Positions 57,394 to 64,000 of a stretch of 64,000 bases of DNA are shown one piece after another. The DNA is taken from positions 800,862 through 864,861 of the forward strand of contig JAGQDJ010000156.1 of assembly GCA_022885665.1 (NCBI GenBank), given 5' to 3'. The stretch's first letter is position 1. Each line of letters begins with the position of its first letter. The stretch comes from Triops longicaudatus (Eukaryota > Arthropoda > Branchiopoda > Notostraca > Triopsidae). Below the pieces are notes generated by a model. It made no database searches. It was not told the origin of the DNA and was given only the letters and a program-made list of their open reading frames with translations. The translations under genes were made by a program, and so were the position numbers.

Positions 57394-57682
57394 ATGGCAT
57401 TCAACAAAGTAACATTGGTTTGCTTTACATTGCTCGTGTTGATGGTGGTTAACATGACGCTCGCAAATCGGAAACTTCCCTTTAATGGTAGCATCTTTGG
57501 TAAACGCAGCGAAGGTACACATTTTATGTCACTTTTAATTACAGTAGTGCTCACTATTATTTGATTCTTCTTATGTTTTAATAGGAACCGGAGTTGACGG
57601 ATCTGAGAGTTTAGATGCGCTCTGTAACGTAGCGTACGAAGCGTGTGGAGCTTGGTTTCCTACTAACGTAAAACGAAAATAG
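57394..57682 (+). CDS. SIFa: SIFamide neuropeptide precursor
   Basis: Two exons, 57394-57514 and 57585-57682 (219 nt, 72 aa, as in Drosophila SIFa). The signal peptide is MAFNKVTLVCFTLLVLMVVN plus MTLA. It is followed directly by NRKLPFNGSIFGKR, where the Gly gives the C-terminal amide and KR is the dibasic cleavage site. The remaining C-terminal peptide keeps the two cysteines and tryptophan of the family (ALCNVAYEACGAWFP). The predicted mature peptide is NRKLPFNGSIF-amide. SIFamide acts on a rhodopsin-class GPCR and modulates feeding, mating and arousal in arthropods. Insects and decapods have Pro at the Leu position; the RKLPF form is what I recall for Daphnia. A polyadenylation signal AATAAA lies at 57730. 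Confidence 0.96.
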
Positions 57683-58369
57683 TTGCTCTTTCCTTATTAT
57701 GCTTTCCTGTAGTCCAAAAAACCGTCTGAAATAAACACTATGTTACAGCAAACAAATCGACAATATCATTGCAATACAACGCATATAAAAGTAAAAGTAT
57801 CGAAAAAGTATTGTCTACAAAACGCAATCGGTTGATATTTTACATTCTTTTATTATTATATTATTAAAAAAAAAGAATCGCCAGTGCCGACAAGTCTCTG
57901 AAGGCCTCTTATTATCTATATTTGAAAAAAGCTGCACTAATATTTGGTTGAGTTCCGAGATTTTCAAGGACGTAAGTTTTGCATTTCCAGTTTCATTTTG
58001 ATGGCAAAAGTGAACAACAATACCAAAAGCTTTGGCTTATCTTTCATAATTTTGGAAAAAAGGGAAAAGAAAACCTCAATGGCAACTTGTGCTGAAAATT
58101 CCACCGGTCTGATTGAGACAAATTAAAATCCGAGTAAAAATTTTAAAATTCGTACGCAATTCTGTCACGAATTAAACTGCATCTCTTTCCCAGGCAAATC
58201 AACCACGAGCATATAACTTGTAACCCTTCCCACCCGGGCGCTACTCAGCATTTAGCCAAATGTCGATATAATCCAATGCTATCGATATCGTCCATATTGT
58301 CTATCGACTCTTTTCTTCGCACCATAACAAATAACAAATGTTTAGGTCTAGATTTTGCTTGAAGTAGTC
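57683..58369. other. SIFamide 3' flank and EI24 upstream region
   Basis: Contains the SIFamide polyadenylation signal and presumably the EI24 promoter. Near 58265-58310 the words ATCGATATCG and TATCG recur. No gene was seen. Confidence 0.45.
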
Positions 58370-59666
58370 ATGAGCATTGTCCAGGTACTGTATTTTTACT
58401 TTTTCTCATTTTTAGCTATTACTTACCTTGAGTTTTGTTTCAGGGTTTGCTTTGGGCGATTTCTAGTGGATTCTTAGATAGCTTACGTGGTTGTATTCTA
58501 ATTTTCAAATTAGACAAGCAAATTCGACAGCAGAAAGCGTCAAGGACGCAGTCTGGATCGTCTACCTCCTCAGCTAGGCAAAGACCTGGGAGTCGGGCGT
58601 CTAAGGAAATCAGCAAGCCAGAGTGTGTTCACATATTTATAATACCTGTTTAGATTAATTCTATTTGTACGCTTTTAGGGAGGCCCAAATTTTGCAGAGA
58701 ACTCTGCAGTGCTGCGCTTTAAATGGTGGTGTGTTCTGGTTCTCCTTGCTAGGCTTCTATGGCTTAGTCTTACCCACCATCCAACTCATTGTAACATTTT
58801 CTCTGGGTAAGGATCAAGAAGGTATAGCAAGTCTAATATGGAGCTGGATGAGTCCAGCTTTGTCAGCTACTTTCTCAACGCTGTGGGTGCTTCCGCTGTT
58901 TTTACTCAGCAAAGTGGTCAACAGTCTTTGGTTTCAAGTAATAGTAGCTTATTTTTCCTGTATTAGGATTTTAGTTCTATTTTTTTTATAGGATATTGCG
59001 GACTCCGCCTATAAACACTCAAGGGGAAGACCTCAATTATTGCCTAGCATTAGCAAGCTAATTGCTGATGTACTTTTTAGCATTGTGATACAAGCTCTTT
59101 TTCTGCTTCAAGTAAGTCTTTATTAATTTTTTTTTGGACAGAAATTAAAATTAATAAAACCTAGGGCATGCTATGCAGTTTTATACCTATAGCTGTTGTC
59201 AACGACACATTATTCATTCTGCACATGTGTCTACTGTATGCACTCTATTCATTTGAATACCGCTGGTTTAATGCGGGTTGGGATTTGCCAAAAAGACTTA
59301 CGTACATTGAAAATTATTGGCCGTATTTCGCGGGATTTGGACTTCCACTTGCCATATTAACATCCTTACCTAATTCTTATTGGGTAAGCGGTTGTGTATT
59401 TTCTATTCTGTTCCCACTCTTCATTGTTAGTGGTAACGAGGCGGAGCCTGTTTTAGTCCCCGGGTAAGTTTCATTTTTAAAAAGCGTTAATCTTTGAAAG
59501 CTTTCTTTCCAAACTATATTATTCTTTCTCATTACCCATCCTTTACAGCGTATTTCCGCTGCGTCTATTTTCTCCAGTGGTCAGCGTAGCCAATTTTCTT
59601 TTCCATCGGACAATCGGTCAATCAAGAGAAAGAAAGACTACAAAGCCGGTCTTTGCAAAATCGTGA
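58370..59666 (+). CDS. EI24: EI24 homologue (etoposide-induced 2.4, ER autophagy protein)
   Basis: Six exons: 58370-58384, 58444-58622, 58679-58937, 58992-59111, 59165-59463, 59549-59666 (990 nt, 329 aa; human about 340). Conserved blocks are SLRGCILIFKLDKQI, QCCALNGGVFWFSLLGFYG, LWVLPLFLLSKVVN, a WFQDIAD junction, SISKLIADVLFS, SFEYRWFNAGWDLP, ENYWPYFAGFGLPLA and GCVFSILFPLFIVSGNEAE. About six membrane segments. EI24 is an ER membrane protein required for autophagosome maturation (EPG-4 in worms) and p53-linked growth control. The last exon ends FHRTIGQSRERKTT...; a second frame shifted by one base reads on through a spliced extra exon (see 59844-60063), so the true C-terminus is open. Confidence 0.93.
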
Positions 59667-59843
59667 ATTCGATAGCTCGGAGTATCGTGGCACTGCAAGG
59701 TGTGTGGAAAACCAATTTTTTTAAATTTTGTTGATACTTTTGAGTTTGCCAGACCTGCATTTTAAAATAAAATTGGGAGCGAGGCATAACCAGCCTGCTT
59801 CGTTTACTCTTACTTTATCATGAATTATCGTTTGCAAATTTAG

Positions 59844-60063
59844 TAATCAACAGTTCGACAATGCTGCTGTGGTGCCAAACCAATTTGGTAATCTCCACCT
59901 ATATCTGTTGGGAAAAAATTCCTTAGTCAATCCGAACTTTCCCAAATATATTATCCAAATTGTGAGAAACGGAGCCTCAAGAAGTGTCCTGGAGCGATAC
60001 TGCCCTCTGCGGCTGACTTGTCTGCGCTGGAGGGGTGGTATTTTTGGAAGGCTTAAAGAATGA
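59844..60063 (+). other. possible extra 3' exon of EI24 in a shifted frame
   Basis: In the frame offset from the EI24 last exon, the sequence reads RLQSRSLQNREFDSSEYRGT up to a donor at 59699/59700. It joins in phase to an acceptor at 59843/59844 giving SNQQFDNAAVVPNQFGNL and stays open to 60063. This behaves like a real coding tail, but it can join EI24 only with a one-base frame change near 59610. It may be an assembly indel, an alternative splice site or chance. Confidence 0.35.
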
Positions 60064-61090
60064 TATATTGAGTAGTCAAATTTAAAGTAAATTTTATATG
60101 CGATAGTGAATCAAAACGAAACGATGTTTCATGATTATTTAAGTAAAAAATTTTTCAGGTTGTGTAAGTTGTGACAAACTTTTAGATGCAAGAATGAGAC
60201 AGAGCCATCCCTAGCCTTCAAAGTAATAGAGAACTATAGCACAAAGAAAAGAAGTCAAACTTTCAGCTACCGGCGACTTTTATTCCAGTCACGATTACAG
60301 TCTAAATTTGGCAGAAATATATGAACCATGCGCAGGCAAGCAGAGAAGAAAATGGAGGAACATAAGCTATATCTGAGTGTTAACAAATTCCACCTTATTC
60401 GTCAGTTTTCCTACGAACGCACAACCTATACAAGTTTTGGACGTATTTACTCCCTAGCTTTTCCACTGGTATGATAGAATTTGGAGATTAAATTTGAACC
60501 CAATTTCACTCTACATCATTGATTAAAATGTCACGGCACAAAAGCCACGTGTTCCACTTCGTGACTTAATGGGCACGTGACATTTTTTTACACCATTTTT
60601 GTCTTCAAGCTTTGATAAATCTTGCCTGCACTATTTGTACACCAGGCACCAAATTTACCCGTACACGCAAACGCACTGTGGCAATAATTTAACTCTATAA
60701 TCAATTTAGTACTTTTCGTTCAGACACAATTGTAAACGAAGTCCGTACTTGTCAGCAAGCTAAGACGATGACCGACATGAAGCGAACAAAATTTTCCCTT
60801 AATCCCGCCCTTCACGCTACTGAATGCCAAGCGACTTCCCAAAATAAAAGCCATTAAAAGGCAAAAGTAAAAAAAACAAAAAAATTATCATCTCTAGGAA
60901 AGTGCTGCTTAAAAATTACTACTTTTTCTGTTGTAACTCGACGTGAATCAAACACAAGGGTCAAAATAGGAAAGCTGCTATTTTTTGCCTGTTATGCATC
61001 ACAGATTATGAAAAATTTACCACGGCTATTCCATATTAAAAGTATAGAACCCCCCCGAAACCAAAAAAATCAGATATCCTTTTCAGTTGC
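60064..61090. other. convergent intergenic region between EI24 and nesprin
   Basis: Both neighbours end here, so it holds two 3' UTRs. No other gene, RNA or clear repeat was recognised. Confidence 0.45.
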
Positions 61091-63620
61091 CTAAATCGGG
61101 GGAGGACCATCTGGGTACCTCAGGATCGGCTCGAAAGACCTGGCCAAATTGTTGGTCAGGTAACAATCTTCCTGTCCCGTTGGAACTAAGGATGCCACTC
61201 CCAGCAGCAGAAGCATGAGCGCTTGAATGGGCAATGCAGCTCGTACTACGCGGCCCAGGAACCGATAACTGCGCTGCAGGACATTGGTATCTCCTGCAGC
61301 AGTGGTGGTAGTCGCGGAATCGGTCGAATTCGGGCTCGCTGTGGATGCATCCTGGAGTCTGAGGGAGAACGTTGACGTGGAGGCAGCATCCAAGGACCAC
61401 AATGTGCCAGTGCTGGACGCAACGACACTGGCATATTCGCTCCTGTTTGCAACAAACACAAATTAGATATCCGCACAATATCCTTTCAAGAGATTACTCA
61501 ATATGGACAAAACCCGAAGGCAACAACCATAACCGACAGAAAGCGAACAAGTAACAAACACAGAAGCTTCTACTTCAGCTCGGAATAAAACACAAGTAGA
61601 CAGTAAGATTCAGGTAGAACAATAATCGACATTCAGTACTGTTTTACAAAGAAAATGATATTAAAACACAGAATCTTTTAACGAATAAAATTAAATTGCT
61701 ATGAAAATTAGCGGTTTATTAGTAGGAAGTTGTAGCAGAGCAAATATTACAACAACCGTACTTGTCTGTGTCGATTAGACTAGCTTGGGACGCTGCTGAA
61801 CCGTAAATCGGACGCTGTCTTGGCTCTGGTGAGGGAGAGCGGCCCTTCGCTGGTGACAGAAGCTGCCAGAATAATGCAAGGCAAAATAAACAGAAAAATA
61901 AAAAAAAATAAATATTAACTCAGGCTGAATAGGTAACAACGTAAGTGATAACTGTCATTATATACAAAAATGGTAGGAAACAATCCTCTTTCAGCCGTGC
62001 TTCTCGATGAACCAAACATATGTGCCGAACGTAACACGTGTGGCTTGTTTAATTTACACTTTGTACACACGAAAATTTACCTCGTCTGAAAGCGACAGGT
62101 AGCTGCGCTGCTGTCCTCTTGATGGGCTAAAAGACGAACTTCTCGACGGAGACGGCTCACCCAATGCCTCACGCAGTGTATGGCAGTACGTGTTACAGCA
62201 GCGTAAAAGAGACCGTAAACGTTCGCTAACTACATTTAGCTGAGAGACAACTTGCTCGCCTTCGGCGCTATGGGTCTGTGTTAAGGCTTGAGAGCCCGTT
62301 TCGCGTAAAGCAACTACCCTAGGCTCACAGCGTTCAAGTTGTTTTTTCAGCTCGTGGAATTTCGTTAACTTGGAGCGCAACTCTGCTGGATCGGCGTTGA
62401 CATTCACGGGCTCTTGGGACCGTAAATCGATTTCGGTGGCTTCTAGCCATTCGGAGAGCGTCCGGATTGTTTGGTGATATTCCCGATTTTGTAAAACTGC
62501 GGTCTGCAGCTGGGCTTGAGTTTCCGTTGCCAATTTGCAAACAGTGTCCCATAACTGATTGACAGCCTGAAGACGGACATGGAGTGCGTTGGCTTCATCT
62601 CGGTTACCGGGAACTGCTACTTGGACCAAATGGGCTCCGATGACGTTTAACGATGCTAGTAAACTCTTGTGACTATCAAGCTCCAGACACAACTCCTAAA
62701 CGGAACAAATATGTCGTTATTAATTTAAAATGGCGTGCCAAGTGAATTTTAAGAACCGAATCTTAATGTGAAAAGTTTTGAAAGTCTTAAAGTAATGATA
62801 ACAAACTTACCCGATGTTCCTGGCTGGCATCTTCTAGTTCTTCCATCGAGGTGGGAGGGTTGTGGAACCTGAGTTTGGCTTCGGCATGTTCTAGCCATTT
62901 TTCCAATCTCCAGAGATCATGTTCCTGTTGCGCCCATGTGCGCCTAGAACACAAATGGCATCCCGTATGCGGATCAGTATCGCTTCGCTTTTGGTGAGTA
63001 GTGCGAGTGTGGCTGGGGGTGACATTCGGATGCTTTTCACACTGTTCTGAGACGGTTGTTGTGACTACATGCGAAGAAGCGGTAGCGGAGGACGTCGTAG
63101 AGCGATGACCGAGAGGGACACTTACACGGGACGACACAGTTCTGTTTCGTGTAAGATCCACGGAGGTTAGTTTCTTGGCGCGCACACTCATTATCAACGT
63201 TGAGTTTCTAGGTCCGAAGGTTAAAGAGAGCAGTCCCACCCACGAAATTCCATTCAGATACACAAGACAAAAGACACCCGGACGAGTCAAACAAAACCCC
63301 CATGCAGGACAAATTCGAACAAATACGGAAGACAAGCAACATGCAACGAAATACAACTATCAATGCAATTGTAGCCCACGGAGACTACATGAAGCGAAAT
63401 TAGATCAGTAAAAAACTTACCGAGATTCCTTATATTGTGCATCGAGGGTACGACCCATGGATTCTAAACGGCTGAAATTTTGGTTCACTTCCTTGAGTTG
63501 TTTCAACAGATCATTACAATTTATCCGCGCTTCCGCTTCATCACGAGGCTCTTCGGAGATCTGGTGCACAAGATAGTTCGCTAATTCGTGCGCGGAGCGA
63601 GCCGCAGCCAGCAAACGACC
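61091..63620 (-). CDS. nesprin (MSP300/SYNE-type) C-terminus with KASH domain, partial
   Basis: Five 3' exons: 63620-63421, 62943-62811, 62695-62081, 61862-61762, 61442-61091, encoding about 467 residues. The gene enters from beyond the right window edge. The exons encode spectrin-repeat helices (ELANYLVHQISEEP, RRTWAQQEHDLWRLEKWLEH, LWDTVCKLATETQAQLQTAV) and a Ser-rich linker. They end in a KASH domain: RFLGRVVRAALPIQALMLLL, then NNLARSFEPILRYPDGPPPI at the very end. KASH proteins span the outer nuclear membrane and bind SUN proteins through the last residues, linking nucleus to cytoskeleton; arthropod MSP300 positions muscle nuclei. A frame open from 63191 (MSVRAKKLTSVDL) into the exon at 62943 gives a likely alternative start for a short isoform. 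Confidence 0.9.
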
Positions 63621-63852
63621 CTGTACATACACAGAACATTATTTTAGCTTGAGAAAAAGCTAATATTACTGTACTATTTATGCCATTCATCAAGGTATAC
63701 TTAAGAAATAGCATAGTCAGCAAAGTTCGAGAAGATTACAGTTAGCAAATTTGATGAAAAATTGCAACGTTCAAATTTCAAAATCATGGCAACTAAATAA
63801 AAAATAAGTTAGCTAAATGGATAAAATCTATGAATAGAATTAATAAATTTCT

Positions 63853-63905
63853 ATATATATCTATATATATCTATCTGTCTATCTATCTGTCTATCTGTCT
63901 ATCTG

Positions 63906-64000
<95 letters not shown>
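63853..64000. repeat. ATCT/GTCT tetranucleotide microsatellite
   Basis: Starts with CTATATAT units, becomes mixed CTAT/CTGT units, then pure ATCT to the window end. It lies in a nesprin intron and continues past the window. Confidence 0.95.

Noticed and set aside
61083..61478. Cys-rich minus-strand frame overlapping the KASH exon
   Set aside because: It is an out-of-frame shadow of the nesprin KASH exon, whose own frame is confirmed by the conserved NNLARSF...PPPI end.
63853..64000. CRISPR-like or other functional array at the window end
   Set aside because: It is a plain ATCT microsatellite in a eukaryotic intron with no spacers.
1..64000. Integrated viral or bacterial gene cluster
   Set aside because: All recognised genes are typical spliced animal genes. 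The pseudouridine enzyme is a known eukaryotic fusion type with many introns, so no recent transfer is indicated.

Overview
This is a eukaryotic, intron-rich nuclear genome window of about 40% GC. Most introns are 50-100 nt GT-AG introns. The best taxonomic clue is a complete SIFamide neuropeptide precursor (57394-57682, +). SIFamide is a panarthropod peptide, and the Leu in RKLPFNGSIF is, as far as I recall, the branchiopod (Daphnia) form rather than the insect form RKPPFNGSIF. Together with short introns, claudin-like (pasiflora-type) genes and a KASH-type nesprin, this points to a cladoceran crustacean such as Daphnia. The species is inferred from remembered sequence and not proven.

Layout: 343-8748 (-) encodes a secreted protein with four PAN/apple modules and a Ser/Gly/Asp-rich tail. 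9957-13421 (-) is a full-length SLC12A8-like transporter (693 aa, 12 exons). 15143-16497 (-) is a short EFHC1/2-like ciliary protein with two DM10 domains. 18156-46966 (+) is a bifunctional pseudouridine-degrading enzyme (PsuG glycosidase plus PfkB kinase, 707 aa, 14 exons). Two of its introns are very large (20.3 kb and 5.6 kb) and hold genes on the opposite strand: a tetraspanin with an expanded outer loop (25710-29128) and a cluster of claudin-like genes (41417-45230). Then come uncertain exons and an actin-family relic (47588-49736, +), a tRNA-derived SINE and a hAT-like MITE (50.3-50.9 kb), and a GH18 chitinase with a GPI-like tail (51199-53067, -). These are followed by a single-coding-exon secreted Pro/Gln/Asn-rich protein (53604-54725, +), TMEM18 (54882-55461, -), SIFamide (57394-57682, +), EI24 (58370-59666, +) and the 3' end of a nesprin gene with its KASH anchor (61091-63620, -, continuing beyond the window).

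Exons were placed by hand from splice sites, conserved family sequence and reading phase. Every exon set given for a confident gene sums to a whole number of codons. The long gene-poor stretches (19.7-25.7 kb, 29.1-40.0 kb, 55.5-56.9 kb) are mostly intronic or intergenic, with MITE-like relics, homopolymer runs and microsatellites.

The genes do not form one pathway; this is an ordinary animal chromosome segment. The least expected points are the nesting inside the pseudouridine enzyme gene, a decayed duplicate of one of its exons, a claudin unit that seems to be an alternative 5' end, a GC-AG intron proven by paralogous exons, a shortened EFHC protein and a probable internal start for a short KASH isoform. 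I found no clearly new molecular system.
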